Positions 26,572 to 36,681 are shown, counted from the stretch's first letter. The stretch is 64,000 nt of DNA from an uncultured Hellea sp. (GCA_938007935.1 CALLMD010000006.1:57156-121155); one strand, 5' to 3'. A program made the numbers and translations. Notes: generated by a model not told the origin, from the letters alone.

Positions 26572-28449
26572 ATGAAAGTTTCCCGCCGAACCCTCTTAAG
26601 TCAATCTACTGCGGCAACTCTGGCCATGACTTTTCCGCTGGCATCTTGCTCGGATAAGTCGACAAAGAACGCAAAGGCTGTTTCAACCCACGCGACCAAT
26701 ACAGACCATGAAAAATCAGCAAAAGACTTACTTGGACAAGCCACAGATCTTATGCTCAACGCTTATCCTGAAAGTGCGTCCAGTGCTGGAATTGATAGCG
26801 GTAAATATGCGGCCTTAAAATCGAAACTCACCGACCGTTCACCCGCAGGTCAAGCCAAGATCAAAGGCGACGTACGCGCAATGCTTGGTAAAATGAATGC
26901 CGTCAATACATCAGCTCTCCCTGCAGATACTGCGCTTAATCTTGAGGTCGTACGCTCTGTTTTTGATATGAGCGCGCAAGGTTTTGACTTGCCTTATGGC
27001 GATATGGCGCTGCTGAACTCAAATTGGTCTTATCGCAATAGTCCCTATGCCGTTGCGCAAAATACAGGCGCATTTGTCGAAATTCCCAGTTTCCTCGATG
27101 CTTCCCATAAAGTCGAAACCGCCGCCGATGCAGACGCTTATTTAGAGCGCCTTAAAGCCTATGCTGGCCAACTTGATGGGGAAACTGAACGCACGCGCAT
27201 TGATGGTGAAAAAGGCGTTATCTTACCCGACTTCCTGATGGAGAAAACATTAGGTCAACTACGCAACGCCCTGTCCAAATCTCCAGAGAGTTGGAGTATG
27301 ATTTCCATGCTTGGAACGCATTCAGATAAGCTGGGCGATAGCTATGTAAAGACGGCCAATGACATTGCGGCAAAGAATATTGCTCCCGCCATTAAGCGCC
27401 AAGTTGAAGCCCTTGAAAAACTCACCCCCAAGGCGACGAGTGATGCAGGCGTGTGGGCCAAGCCAGATGGGGATGCTTATTATGATTGGGCGTTACGCGC
27501 TGGTACAACGACCACGCTCTCGCCAGATGAGGTTCATCAGATGGGCCTTGATGAGCTTGCCAGCCTGCAAGCTCGCATGGACCCTATTTTAAAATCTGTT
27601 GGCTATTCAGAGGGTACGGTCGGAGACAGAATGACAGCTTTAGGGCGGGACAAACGTTATCACTTCTTGCCGGGCGATCCTGGCCGGGCGGAAATTATGG
27701 GTTTCATTAATGACGCCGTAGAAGAAATTCGCGCCCTGATGCCCCAAGCTTTTGAAACCCTTGTGCCGGGCTTTCTTGAAGTCACGCGAATCGCGCCCGA
27801 GGTTGAGGCGGGCGCGCCAGGGGCCTATGGCGGGGCGGGGTCAATTGATGGTACGAAGCCTGGGCATTTCTGGATTAATCTACGCTCCACGGATTTACAC
27901 AATAAATTTAACCTCAAAGACCTGACCTATCACGAAGCGATTCCGGGCCATGTCTGGCAAGGTGAATATACGTTCAAGCAGCCACTTATCCGATCGCTTC
28001 TTGCCTTTAATGCCTATTCCGAAGGCTGGGCGCTATACGCGCAACAACTCGCCGATGAGCTAGGTGTTTATGATGATTTCCCAGTGGGCCGATTAGGGTA
28101 CTTACAATCTCTGGCCTTCCGTGCCTGCCGCCTTGTTGTCGATACGGGTCTTCACGCCAAACGCTGGACTCGCGAAGAAGCTAATATCTGGTTTGTCGAA
28201 AATAACGGCTCTAACCCAGAAGAAGTGCGCGGCGAAATTGACCGCTACTGCGCGTGGCCTGGTCAAGCCTGCGGCTATAAAGTTGGGCATACGGCGATTA
28301 ACCGCTTGAGAAGCAAAGCCAAAACAGAGCTTGGCGATAAATTTGACTTCCGCCGTTATAATGACGCTGTCGTCCTTGGCGGGAGCGTGCCTATGACAGT
28401 GCTAGGCCGCGTCATCGACGATCATGTTGCCCGAGAAAAAGGAGCTTAG
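26572..28449 (+). CDS. DUF885 family metallopeptidase-like lipoprotein
   Basis: A 625-aa exported protein. The N-terminus MKVSRRTLLSQSTAATLAM is a twin-arginine-like signal with a lipobox-like LASC at about residue 26. The DUF885 signature HEAIPGHVWQ (an HExxH-type metal motif variant) lies in the second half, followed by YSEGWALYAQQLADELG, a typical downstream Glu helix. Related proteins are putative zinc carboxypeptidases or dipeptidases. Substrate unknown; probably degrades peptides in the envelope. It stands alone, convergent with the epimerase gene. Confidence 0.85.
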   Translation: MKVSRRTLLSQSTAATLAMTFPLASCSDKSTKNAKAVSTHATNTDHEKSAKDLLGQATDLMLNAYPESASSAGIDSGKYAALKSKLTDRSPAGQAKIKGDVRAMLGKMNAVNTSALPADTALNLEVVRSVFDMSAQGFDLPYGDMALLNSNWSYRNSPYAVAQNTGAFVEIPSFLDASHKVETAADADAYLERLKAYAGQLDGETERTRIDGEKGVILPDFLMEKTLGQLRNALSKSPESWSMISMLGTHSDKLGDSYVKTANDIAAKNIAPAIKRQVEALEKLTPKATSDAGVWAKPDGDAYYDWALRAGTTTTLSPDEVHQMGLDELASLQARMDPILKSVGYSEGTVGDRMTALGRDKRYHFLPGDPGRAEIMGFINDAVEEIRALMPQAFETLVPGFLEVTRIAPEVEAGAPGAYGGAGSIDGTKPGHFWINLRSTDLHNKFNLKDLTYHEAIPGHVWQGEYTFKQPLIRSLLAFNAYSEGWALYAQQLADELGVYDDFPVGRLGYLQSLAFRACRLVVDTGLHAKRWTREEANIWFVENNGSNPEEVRGEIDRYCAWPGQACGYKVGHTAINRLRSKAKTELGDKFDFRRYNDAVVLGGSVPMTVLGRVIDDHVAREKGA

Positions 28450-28470
28450 GTTTAGGTTTTTATGTTTATA

Positions 28471-29307
28471 CTAAGTTTTTTTAGTATCATCCACGATGTT
28501 CATTGTTGCTAATCCGCTATGACCTAACTCCACAGATGCAAAGGGGCCCCCATGGGACATGTCGCCAATATCCAAAGGGTTAAGCGGCTCTGAATTGGCA
28601 AAGATATCTGCCGCAAATTGCTCAGCATTATCTTTAGGCTTATATCCAAGATGGCTGGCTTTGCTATTATCTACGGGGGCGCGGTCATTATTGGAAACCC
28701 CATAAGCAATCGTAAAGCCCGTGACCGGCGTAGACACAGATTTTTCAACCAATTGAATAAGGTCGTCATAAGACAGCCATGACCCAACAGCGCGAGGATT
28801 GGTCACTTGCGCACAAGATAAAATACGCAGGCAGACAGCTTCAAGACCACGTTTTTCCCAATACATGCGGCCTAAATCTTCAGCGAAACATTTTGCAAGG
28901 CCATAAAATGTGTCTGGACGATGCGGTACATCCGTTCCAATAAATTCATTTTTCGGATACATCCCCACCGCATGAATAGAGCTAGCATAAACAACGCGGC
29001 GCAAGCCCTGCTGGAATGCGGCCTCCCAAACATTATAGGCTCCAATAAAATTAGGTCCTAACAATTTTTCAAACGGGCCTTCATCCACATAGGCCCCAAA
29101 GTGGACAACCATGTCGGCACCTTCCAAAACCGCCATCATCGCATCAAGGGATTCAAGGTCAGCCTGCATGTAGCTCTCACCTGCATATAGCTTTCCAATA
29201 TCGCCAACGATATCTGTAGAGATCAAGACATCTGCTATTTTTGAAAGTGGCTCACGCAAATAGGACCCTAAGCGGCCAGCCGCACCTGTTAGAACAATTT
29301 TTTTCAT
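28471..29307 (-). CDS. NAD-dependent epimerase/dehydratase (extended SDR)
   Basis: A 278-aa Rossmann-fold protein. The NAD-binding motif is TGAAGRLGSYL (GxxGxxG type), and the active-site pair is Tyr/Lys in TFYGLAKCFAEDL. Length and the ASSIHAVGMYP region resemble uronate dehydrogenase-like SDRs. Its start overlaps the stop of the FAD oxidoreductase gene by four bases, so it is the last gene of the putA operon. Its substrate is not evident; a role in oxidation of a compound linked to proline or amino-acid breakdown is inferred only from position. Confidence 0.8.
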   Translation of the reverse strand: MKKIVLTGAAGRLGSYLREPLSKIADVLISTDIVGDIGKLYAGESYMQADLESLDAMMAVLEGADMVVHFGAYVDEGPFEKLLGPNFIGAYNVWEAAFQQGLRRVVYASSIHAVGMYPKNEFIGTDVPHRPDTFYGLAKCFAEDLGRMYWEKRGLEAVCLRILSCAQVTNPRAVGSWLSYDDLIQLVEKSVSTPVTGFTIAYGVSNNDRAPVDNSKASHLGYKPKDNAEQFAADIFANSEPLNPLDIGDMSHGGPFASVELGHSGLATMNIVDDTKKT

Positions 29308-30524
29308 ATGACGGCTTTCTCAACAAACGGCACATTATTGATAATACGTTCGTAATTAAAGGGCGAAAGATCAAGGCTTCGATACTCGCCGTAAGTTATA
29401 AGTTCTGATATTCCGCGGCCCATAGCGGGTGATTGCTGGAAACCATGGCCGGAAAATCCATTCACAAAAATAAAGTTTTTGACCCTATCATGCGGGCCTA
29501 AAATAGCATTTTGATCAAAGCTATTAAAAGCATAATGTCCGGCCCAGCTATTGATTAATTTTATCGCTTCAAACTGAGGAATTCGGTGGGCAATGATGGG
29601 CCAGACTTTCTCCTCCCATAGGCTATAATCTTGGATAAAATCATCATAATCGACCGCAGGGTCATCATCTGGCGGACATCCCGCTAGATAATAGGTGCCG
29701 TCAGTGCGAAAATGAATACCACTTGGGTCAATCGTCAAAGGCAGGTCACGATCCAAAGGTTGCGCAGCATCAAATATAAAGGTGTAACGTTTGCGCGGCT
29801 GAACCGGAATTTCTATACCCGCCATGCTAGCCGTCAGTGCGGCCCTCGGGCCTGACGCATTAACAGCATATCCACATTTGATAACCTCGCCTGATTTAAA
29901 TGTCACGCTTTCCACTTGAGTCCCCGCCGCGTTTTTGGTCATAGCCACAACTTCATTTGTCAGATATTCGGCGCCGCGCTCCTTGGCTGAGCGCTTCCAC
30001 CAATCAAAAACGGTTCCCCCATCAAAATAACCTTCATCTATCAGGTTATGGTTTCCGCCAATAATATCCTCGACGTTATAAAAGGGATAATCGCGCTTTA
30101 TCTCCTCAGCCGTCATATATTTTGTGCCAGCCCCGCATGATTTTTGTATGACTTGGCTGTCTTGAAGCGTTTGCGCAAAGGCTTGCGTATCTGCGAGGTA
30201 CATATAACCATAGCTTTGAATCGGGATATTGGGGACACGCGTGTCTTCTCCAAAATAGGATCTAAAATTTGTGACAAAATCAGCCGCGAATTGAGAAATC
30301 CTGACATTGATTTCATTAGAAAATTGCTGCCGCATACAGCTATTCGTGTGGGCTGTGGACGAAAACTCATAGCTTGGGTCTTTTTCAACCACCAATATAG
30401 ATCCATCAAAGTCAGGATTGCTCGATAGAAACCACGCAACTGATGACCCAAACATCGCGCCGCCAATAATAACAACATCATAGCTATTTTTTGATGGCTT
30501 CTGCAGTTTGACTATCATCGTCAT
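29304..30524 (-). CDS. FAD-dependent amine/amino acid oxidoreductase (DAO family)
   Basis: A 406-aa flavoprotein. The FAD-binding dinucleotide motif is VVIIGGAMFGSSVAWFL, followed by VVEKDP and the Ser/Cys-rich SSTAHTNSCMRQQF. C-terminal FVNGFSGHGFQQSPAMGRGISELI is typical of sarcosine oxidase, glycine oxidase and D-amino-acid dehydrogenase-like enzymes. It starts seven bases after the putA stop; the third codon (ATG at 30518) has a better-spaced AGGG and may be the true start. Operon context suggests that it oxidises a proline-related or N-methylated amino acid feeding PutA, which is inference. Confidence 0.82.
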   Translation of the reverse strand: MTMIVKLQKPSKNSYDVVIIGGAMFGSSVAWFLSSNPDFDGSILVVEKDPSYEFSSTAHTNSCMRQQFSNEINVRISQFAADFVTNFRSYFGEDTRVPNIPIQSYGYMYLADTQAFAQTLQDSQVIQKSCGAGTKYMTAEEIKRDYPFYNVEDIIGGNHNLIDEGYFDGGTVFDWWKRSAKERGAEYLTNEVVAMTKNAAGTQVESVTFKSGEVIKCGYAVNASGPRAALTASMAGIEIPVQPRKRYTFIFDAAQPLDRDLPLTIDPSGIHFRTDGTYYLAGCPPDDDPAVDYDDFIQDYSLWEEKVWPIIAHRIPQFEAIKLINSWAGHYAFNSFDQNAILGPHDRVKNFIFVNGFSGHGFQQSPAMGRGISELITYGEYRSLDLSPFNYERIINNVPFVEKAVI

Positions 30525-30531
30525 GCCCTAA

Positions 30532-33500
30532 TTATAAGGCCAATAGAGTCGCATTACCACCCGCGGCTGAGACATCTGTTGACACTGTTCGTTCAACACC
30601 AAATCTATCAATCTCATCAGCTGCGGATAAGACGGGCAAAATAGCGCCTTCGCGATCTACCATAAACTTGGCGATTTTTGACCTGTTCTTTCCATCGCAA
30701 ACAACGCCGTCAAATTTAAGCGAGAGAGCGCCCTGTAAATCGCCATCAGGAACAAAATTTAGCGACATATTCAAATCTGGATATTCAGACGTCAGCTTAT
30801 TCAATGCGGATTGGGTCTCTTCATTGGCTATGATAAGAGGTTTATTCCCACTTGCCAAAACCTTGAAAATTTGCCGCTTTAAAAGAGCGACATCATTATT
30901 AGCTTCACATAAGAGAGTACCGCGCGGATACAAACTAAGTTCATTCACTTCACCCGTAGGACCAGGCATCAACTCGGTTTTTGAAAATTCGGTCTTATCA
31001 TGCTGATAGACTTCCATAGGGTCAGATAGGTCCGAACTCACCTCAGCTGCTTTTGAGAGGCGTTTAAGATAATGTGGACCACCAGCTTTCGGCCCTGTCC
31101 CAGATAGGCCTTCGCCGCCAAAGGGCTGCACGCCGACGACTGCGCCGATTTGGTTTCGATTGACATATATATTCCCAATGCGCGCCACTTTCGCGACATG
31201 TTCGGCCCGTCTATCAATGCGTGTGTGCAGGCCTAAAGTTAGCCCAAATCCAAGGCTATTAATTTGCGACAGCACATCATCAAAGTCTTCGGCTTCATAT
31301 TCATAAACATGTAAAATGGGGCCAAATTGTTCGTCCTTTAACGCCGTTATTGAATCAATCTCTACGGCTGTTGGCGGGATAAAATGCCCTTCCAGATTAT
31401 CATCTATCTCGGCGGTGCCAATAACTGGCCAGCGCTGTTTAATATCTTTGATATACGCCCCTAATTTATCAGAGGCAGCTTGATTTATAACGGGTCCAAC
31501 ATCAACGGATAGGCGTTCTGGATTACCAACCTCCAAAAGCACCATAGCGCCAGACAACATGGTTTTAAAATCTTCTGCAATATCATCTTGCACGCAAACA
31601 ATCCGGCACGCCGAGCAACGCTGCCCCGCGCTTTGAAATGACGACATAATGACATCGCTAACGGCTTGCTCAAGCAGCGCCGTCGAGTCGATAATCATAG
31701 CGTTAATTCCGCCTGTTTCAGCGATAAAGGGGATAAGGGCTCTATCTGTATCGGCCAAGGATTGACCTATACGTTTTGCTGTTGCCGTCGATCCCGTAAA
31801 ACAAACACCATCAACATCAAGGGCGGAGACGAGTGCTGATCCAATCTTGGCCCCTGTGCCAAGCACAAGATGTAAAGCATCTTTGGGAATACCCGCCTCA
31901 TGTAACAATGAGACGGCTTTAAAAGCGATAAGCGGTGTCTGCTCCGCAGGTTTGCAAATCACACGATTACCAACTGCCAAGGCGGCCACAATCTGGCCCA
32001 TGAAAATCGCGAGTGGAAAATTCCAAGGAGAGATACAGGCGACAATACCTAATGGCGCTTTCTGCTTTTGGGTTTCAGCATCAGCTTGGTTGGCATAATA
32101 TTCACAAAAATCAATTGCTTCTCTGACTTCGGCAATAGCATCAACCCAGCTTTTTCCAGCTTCTTTCACCAATAAGGTTAGGAACATATCACGGGTGTCA
32201 TCCAAGGCCTTAGCCGCACGCCGCAAACAAGCAGGCCGTTCGATGACAGAATTTTTATGTCCCCACTTTGACGTTTTGGCTGACTTAATGGCTTTGTCTA
32301 AATCAGCTCTTTCTGCATCCATCACCTGACCCATGACTTCAGATGTCTTGGCAGGATTGACAATGTTATAGAATGATTTTTTTCCTTTCAGTATTTTTTT
32401 GTGTTGAGCCTTGCCATTTATGATGGAGCTCACTTTTTCTGGTTTGAAACCTGCCAACATGGTTTTAACTTTTGCGCCCATATCAGCTTGAGTGTCATCC
32501 AGACCTCTGGCCAATAGACGGCGGCCTTCAAAGATATCACGGGGTGCTGGGATCTTATCATGTGCGGCCATAGGGTTCGCCAAGGCCTCTGCAATCGGAT
32601 CCGCAGCGAGACCTTCTGGACGGATATCTGGATTTAGAAATTGATTGACGAAAGAACTATTGGCCCCATTTTCAAGAAGACGCCTGACGAGATAGGGAAG
32701 CAAATCCTTATATCGCCCAACGGGCGCATAGATACGGCTCTTAATGGACGTACGCTGCATAATTTCATCATGAAGAGGGCCGCCCATTCCGTGTAATCTC
32801 TGGAATTCGAAGTCTGTCCGCTCCCCAGCCATTTGCAGCACGGCCGCCATCGAGGCGGCATTATGCGTTGCAAAGCGCGCATAGACAATATCGCCAGCAT
32901 TTAGCAATTGCCGCGCGCAAGCTATATAAGACACATCGCTATTTTCTTTACGGGTAAAAACGGGATAGCTCTCAAGACCCATTTCTTGGGCGCGTTTTAT
33001 TTCGCTATCCCAATAAGCGCCTTTAACAAGGCGTATCGAAAATTTTCGATTTACGGCGCGGGCCGTTTCCAAAAGAAAATCAATCACAGCAGGTGCGCGG
33101 CGTTGATAGGCCTGCACCACCACACATAGCCCGTTCCACCCCTCAAGGTCAGGATCGGTTAACAGCCCCCGCGCTATATGCATAGAGAGCTCTAAACGGT
33201 CGGCCTCTTCGGCATCTATAGATAGACCGACATTGCCAGCCTTAGCAATCAGAGCAAGCTCTTTAAGCGTCTGAATAAGATAAGGAACACATGCCTCTTT
33301 TTTTGCATATTCATAGCGAGGATGAAGCGCTGAAAGTTTGACGGATAAGCCTGACTGATCTTCAACAGCCATGCGAGCGTCGGCGTCCTGAACGATACGG
33401 TTCAACGCGCGCTTATACGCCTCTTTATATCGCTTGGCATCTGCCCACGTATAGGCAGCCTCGCCTAACATATCATAGGAGAAGCTATATCCGGATTTAG

Positions 33501-34053
33501 CGAAATCTTTAGCGCGGGAGACGGCGTCTTCAATCGTTTCTCCTAAAACAAAATGGCGGCTCATCATCTGCATAGCCACTTTGATGGCTTGGTATAAAAC
33601 TTTATCACCTAGTTTAGAGAGAAGATTTCCCGCCGCGCCAACACCTGTTGCTCTGACCCATTTGGCTGAAAAACTGAGGCCATCTGTTGCGCGGTTAACA
33701 ATAAAGGCGGGGCTTTGCCCCTTATGGGACAGCCAATTACGGTCCGAAAGTTTGTCCCGAATGAGTAAATGCGCCGTCTCTTCATCTACAGTACGAATAA
33801 GGGCCTCAACAAGCCGCATAAGTGTTACGCCCTCTTCTGAGGACAAACCATATTCTTGTAATATCGCATCAAAGACACTGCCTTGCCCAGCGCTCTCGCG
33901 GCAAGTTCTGATAATGTCTGCAGCTTCTATCTCAATCTGTTTGCGGGCCTTAGGGCTTAAATCAGCCTGCGCAACGCAAGCCTTTAGACAGCTCGCCTCT
34001 GGCATAAGGTAATGGCTGGAAAATTGAATATCATCTGCAATCATAAAGCTCAC
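30532..34053 (-). CDS. putA: Bifunctional proline dehydrogenase / glutamate-semialdehyde dehydrogenase
   Basis: 1173 aa; oxidises proline to glutamate in two steps. The first 130 residues are a helical arm. The FAD proline dehydrogenase barrel (about 130-440) includes DAEEADRLELS, LVKGAYWDSEIKRAQ and YARFATHNAAS. The aldehyde dehydrogenase part (about 560-1010) has ISPWNFPLAIFMGQ, the Glu in ETGG and the nucleophile in GQRCSA. There is a further C-terminal domain. No N-terminal ribbon-helix-helix is present, so unlike E. coli PutA it should not repress its own gene. The divergent Lrp-type gene is the probable regulator. First gene of a three-gene unit. Confidence 0.95.
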   Translation of the reverse strand: MSFMIADDIQFSSHYLMPEASCLKACVAQADLSPKARKQIEIEAADIIRTCRESAGQGSVFDAILQEYGLSSEEGVTLMRLVEALIRTVDEETAHLLIRDKLSDRNWLSHKGQSPAFIVNRATDGLSFSAKWVRATGVGAAGNLLSKLGDKVLYQAIKVAMQMMSRHFVLGETIEDAVSRAKDFAKSGYSFSYDMLGEAAYTWADAKRYKEAYKRALNRIVQDADARMAVEDQSGLSVKLSALHPRYEYAKKEACVPYLIQTLKELALIAKAGNVGLSIDAEEADRLELSMHIARGLLTDPDLEGWNGLCVVVQAYQRRAPAVIDFLLETARAVNRKFSIRLVKGAYWDSEIKRAQEMGLESYPVFTRKENSDVSYIACARQLLNAGDIVYARFATHNAASMAAVLQMAGERTDFEFQRLHGMGGPLHDEIMQRTSIKSRIYAPVGRYKDLLPYLVRRLLENGANSSFVNQFLNPDIRPEGLAADPIAEALANPMAAHDKIPAPRDIFEGRRLLARGLDDTQADMGAKVKTMLAGFKPEKVSSIINGKAQHKKILKGKKSFYNIVNPAKTSEVMGQVMDAERADLDKAIKSAKTSKWGHKNSVIERPACLRRAAKALDDTRDMFLTLLVKEAGKSWVDAIAEVREAIDFCEYYANQADAETQKQKAPLGIVACISPWNFPLAIFMGQIVAALAVGNRVICKPAEQTPLIAFKAVSLLHEAGIPKDALHLVLGTGAKIGSALVSALDVDGVCFTGSTATAKRIGQSLADTDRALIPFIAETGGINAMIIDSTALLEQAVSDVIMSSFQSAGQRCSACRIVCVQDDIAEDFKTMLSGAMVLLEVGNPERLSVDVGPVINQAASDKLGAYIKDIKQRWPVIGTAEIDDNLEGHFIPPTAVEIDSITALKDEQFGPILHVYEYEAEDFDDVLSQINSLGFGLTLGLHTRIDRRAEHVAKVARIGNIYVNRNQIGAVVGVQPFGGEGLSGTGPKAGGPHYLKRLSKAAEVSSDLSDPMEVYQHDKTEFSKTELMPGPTGEVNELSLYPRGTLLCEANNDVALLKRQIFKVLASGNKPLIIANEETQSALNKLTSEYPDLNMSLNFVPDGDLQGALSLKFDGVVCDGKNRSKIAKFMVDREGAILPVLSAADEIDRFGVERTVSTDVSAAGGNATLLAL

Positions 34054-34125
34054 CTGATTGAATAGCTAGACAATAGTCTCAATCAAAGGTCTTTGAGTCT
34101 ATATTTAGATCAAAACAGGATAAAT

Positions 34126-34141
34126 ACATATGAACATATGT
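34126..34141. promoter_or_regulatory. Perfect dyad in the putA/Lrp divergent region
   Basis: ACATATG-AA-CATATGT, two perfect 7-bp arms with a 2-bp spacer, in the 114 bp between the putA start and the regulator start. It is a good candidate operator for the Lrp-type protein. It also argues against the track start (TTG 34093) and the ATG at 34138 for the regulator, since both would place the dyad inside coding sequence. Confidence 0.5.
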
Positions 34142-34167
34142 TTCATATTAGACAAAAAGACTGCATA

Positions 34168-34647
34168 ATGGACAATATGCAGACCTTAGATAATATTGAC
34201 AAAAATATCCTGAGCATTCTTCAGACAGATGGCAGACTCTCGGTTGTCGATCTGGCGAAACGGGTGAGCCTGAGCAAAACCCCCTGCTTGACCCGCTTGA
34301 GACGTCTGGAAAAAACAGGATATATCTTAGGGTATCAAGCCCGCATCAACCCACATAAAGTGGATCAAGGCTATCTGGTTTATGTGCAAGTTAAGCTTCA
34401 AAACACAACGAGTGAAACTCTTAAAAAATTCAACCTCTCCGTCAAAGCTATTCCCGATATCATGTCCTGTCACATGCTCTCTGGGGGCTATGATTATCTG
34501 CTAAAGGTTAGAACACGGGACATGGGAAGTTACCGCGAGCTACTTGGCGACGTCATCGCAAGCCTGCCCGGCGTTCAAACGACGGCAAGCTTCCCTGTGA
34601 TGGAAGAAGTCAAGGAAAGTTCTGCTATCAAAATTGAGACGAGCTAA
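34168..34647 (+). CDS. putR: Lrp/AsnC-family regulator, probable putA regulator
   Basis: About 160 aa from the ATG at 34168 (MDNMQTLDNIDKNIL). The winged HTH (ILQTDGRLSVVDLAKRVSLSKTPCLTRLRRLE, known fold) is followed by a RAM domain with LSGGYDYLLKVRTRDMGSYRELL. The track start is a TTG 25 codons upstream with an atypical N-terminus. Divergence from putA matches PutR of Rhizobiales and Rhodobacterales, an Lrp-type activator responding to proline. No strong Shine-Dalgarno is visible for any start, so the exact start stays uncertain. Confidence 0.83.
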   Translation: MDNMQTLDNIDKNILSILQTDGRLSVVDLAKRVSLSKTPCLTRLRRLEKTGYILGYQARINPHKVDQGYLVYVQVKLQNTTSETLKKFNLSVKAIPDIMSCHMLSGGYDYLLKVRTRDMGSYRELLGDVIASLPGVQTTASFPVMEEVKESSAIKIETS

Positions 34648-34648
34648 T

Positions 34649-35422
34649 TTAAATAAGACCTGCCAAAGGCGAGCTTGGATCGGCATATTTTTTACGCGGC
34701 ATGCGCCCTGCCAGATAAGCTTCACGTCCTGCAATCACCGCATGTTTCATCGCTCGCGCCATTTGAATGGGGTCTTTCGCCTCGGCAATCGCTGTGTTCA
34801 TCAAAACACCATCACAGCCAAGCTCCATAGCCACCGTAGCGTCTGACGCCGTACCTACGCCCGCATCGACAATGACGGGGACTTTGGTTTGCTCGACGAT
34901 AAGGCGAATATTGACGGGATTTTGAATGCCAAGGCCCGACCCAATTGGCGCACCTAGGGGCATAATGGCGGCGCAGCCTAAATCTTCGAGCTTACGCGCA
35001 AAAACGGGATCATCGGAACAATAGACCATAACGTCAAAACCATCTTTGATCAGAAGCTCTGCGGCGCGAAGCGTTTCTTCCATATCTGGGTAAAGATGCT
35101 TGGGGTCAGAGAGCACTTCGAGTTTGACGAGGTTCCACCCGCCCGCTTCTTTGGCCAGACGCAATGTGCGCACGGCGTCCTCGCCCGTGAAACAGCCCGC
35201 CGTATTGGGTAAATATGTGAATTTTTTAGGGTCTATAAAATCCATAAGCATTGGCTCATCTGGCTTGCTGATATTGACGCGCCTGACCGCGACAGTCACC
35301 ATATCCGCGCCGGAGGCTTCTAGCGCCGCCGCATTTTGCGCATAGTCTTTATACTTCCCCGTCCCGATAATAAGACGTGAGTTAAATGTCTGTCCTGCGA
35401 CTATGAGTTTGTCAGTCGACAT
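34649..35422 (-). CDS. thiG: Thiazole synthase
   Basis: A 257-aa TIM-barrel enzyme that forms the thiazole phosphate of thiamine from deoxyxylulose phosphate, dehydroglycine and ThiS-thiocarboxylate. [13 protein letters not shown], the Schiff-base Lys in [12 protein letters not shown], and the phosphate-binding [15 protein letters not shown] and [14 protein letters not shown] are diagnostic. The start overlaps the thiS stop as TAATG. It converges with the Lrp gene, one base apart. No TPP riboswitch is seen upstream of thiS, and no thiC, thiO or thiE genes are near. Confidence 0.95.
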   Translation of the reverse strand: MSTDKLIVAGQTFNSRLIIGTGKYKDYAQNAAALEASGADMVTVAVRRVNISKPDEPMLMDFIDPKKFTYLPNTAGCFTGEDAVRTLRLAKEAGGWNLVKLEVLSDPKHLYPDMEETLRAAELLIKDGFDVMVYCSDDPVFARKLEDLGCAAIMPLGAPIGSGLGIQNPVNIRLIVEQTKVPVIVDAGVGTASDATVAMELGCDGVLMNTAIAEAKDPIQMARAMKHAVIAGREAYLAGRMPRKKYADPSSPLAGLI

Positions 35423-35625
35423 TAGCCACCTCCGATAAAATGTATAATTTCGAGCCGGTCACCTTCTGACAGCGCCGCCGTAGAAAAAGTCGATTTGGGT
35501 ACAATTTCGCGGTTACGTTCAATCGCGATTTTCTTTTCGGGCAATCCAAGATGCGCGATTAAACCCGCGACCGTTAGCGGGTCAGGTAAATCGTGATGAT
35601 CTTCGCCGTTAATGACCAAAAACAT
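35422..35625 (-). CDS. thiS: Sulfur-carrier protein ThiS
   Basis: A 67-aa ubiquitin-like protein ending in the expected glycine tail (IHFIGGG), whose C-terminus is converted to a thiocarboxylate. [20 protein letters not shown] and [11 protein letters not shown] are family motifs. Directly coupled to thiG by TAATG, so the two proteins should be made in similar amounts for the thiazole step. Confidence 0.93.
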   Translation of the reverse strand: MFLVINGEDHHDLPDPLTVAGLIAHLGLPEKKIAIERNREIVPKSTFSTAALSEGDRLEIIHFIGGG

Positions 35626-35708
35626 AGGACATCCAAATCAAATCCAAAATAAATCTAGGCTTGTCGCCCGAGTCCTGCACCGTTAACATGAGCGAAACAG
35701 GACACACA

Positions 35709-36149
35709 ATGGCAAAACCCATCTATATCCTCAATGGGCCAAATTTGAATCTTTTAGGGACGAGAGAACCTGAGATTTACGGCTCTGACACGCTGGCTGA
35801 TATCGAAGCCGCCTGCGCGGCGCTTGCCAAAGCCGCTGACCATAAAACCGTGTTCAAACAATCAAATATTGAAGGCGAATTGGTCGATATGATTCAAGAG
35901 GCTAGAGCCAAAGCCAGCGCTCTCGTTTTTAATCCTGCCGCCTATACCCATACCTCTATTGCGATTTATGACGCGCTTAAAACCTTAGATATTCCTGTGA
36001 TTGAGGTTCACCTCTCCCAACCTGCAAAACGCGAGAGTTTTCGCCGCCGAAGCTACGTCGCAGAGGCCGCAACAGGCACAATTAGCGGTTTTGGCGCAAA
36101 ATCCTATGAATTAGGGGTGCAAGCCGCGATTAATCTGCTAAACGCATAG
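35709..36149 (+). CDS. aroQ: 3-dehydroquinate dehydratase, type II
   Basis: Shikimate-pathway enzyme, about 146 aa from the ATG at 35709. [19 protein letters not shown] carries the catalytic Arg and Tyr region; [15 protein letters not shown] and [13 protein letters not shown] follow, and [15 protein letters not shown] carries the substrate-binding stretch. The track start is 16 codons too early; AGGA lies before the 35709 ATG, and the resulting length is normal for AroQ. It heads an aroQ-accB-accC run, common in Alphaproteobacteria. Confidence 0.93.
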   Translation: MAKPIYILNGPNLNLLGTREPEIYGSDTLADIEAACAALAKAADHKTVFKQSNIEGELVDMIQEARAKASALVFNPAAYTHTSIAIYDALKTLDIPVIEVHLSQPAKRESFRRRSYVAEAATGTISGFGAKSYELGVQAAINLLNA

Positions 36150-36189
36150 GTTAGCGTTTAAAGCAATTGACCATTTAAAGAGAGATTAC

Positions 36190-36681
36190 ATGGCCAGCAC
36201 ACCTAAAAAAGCCGCAACGGCTGACACAAAACTTGTGAGAGAATTGGCGCAAATTCTCAATGAAACAGACCTCACAGAAATAGAGCTTGAAAAAGGTTCA
36301 CTAAAAATTCGTGTGGCCAAAGGCGGCGGCCAAGTCGTTCAAACGGTAGCATCCGCTGCCCCTACCGCTGCGGCGGCGCCTATCCCCGCAAGCCAGCCTG
36401 TTGCCGCCCCTGCAGCCAAAACGGAAAAAGCCGATGCGAGCGCGCATCCCGGCGCTGTGAAATCGCCCATGGTCGGCACCGTCTACACGCGCCCCTCTCC
36501 TGACGCAGATGCTTTCGTCAAAGTTGGCGATAAGGTCAAAGAAGGCGATACAATTGTTTTGATCGAAGCGATGAAAACATTCAATCCGATTACCGCGCCC
36601 AAATCTGGCAAGATCGAAGAGATCCTTGTCGAAGACGCACAGCCCGTCGAATTCGGCGAAGCCTTATTCATCATCGTCTAG
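36190..36681 (+). CDS. accB: Biotin carboxyl carrier protein of acetyl-CoA carboxylase
   Basis: A 163-aa biotin carrier for the first step of fatty-acid synthesis. A helical N-terminus ([19 protein letters not shown]) and an Ala/Pro-rich linker precede the biotinyl domain, where the Lys of EAMKTFN is biotinylated. The Met-Lys motif and the thumb residues ([19 protein letters not shown]) are visible. Three bases separate it from accC. Confidence 0.95.
   Translation: MASTPKKAATADTKLVRELAQILNETDLTEIELEKGSLKIRVAKGGGQVVQTVASAAPTAAAAPIPASQPVAAPAAKTEKADASAHPGAVKSPMVGTVYTRPSPDADAFVKVGDKVKEGDTIVLIEAMKTFNPITAPKSGKIEEILVEDAQPVEFGEALFIIV

Noticed and set aside
35626-35708. TPP riboswitch upstream of thiS-thiG
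   Set aside because: I looked for the CTGAGA and ACCTGA core elements on the minus strand and saw none.
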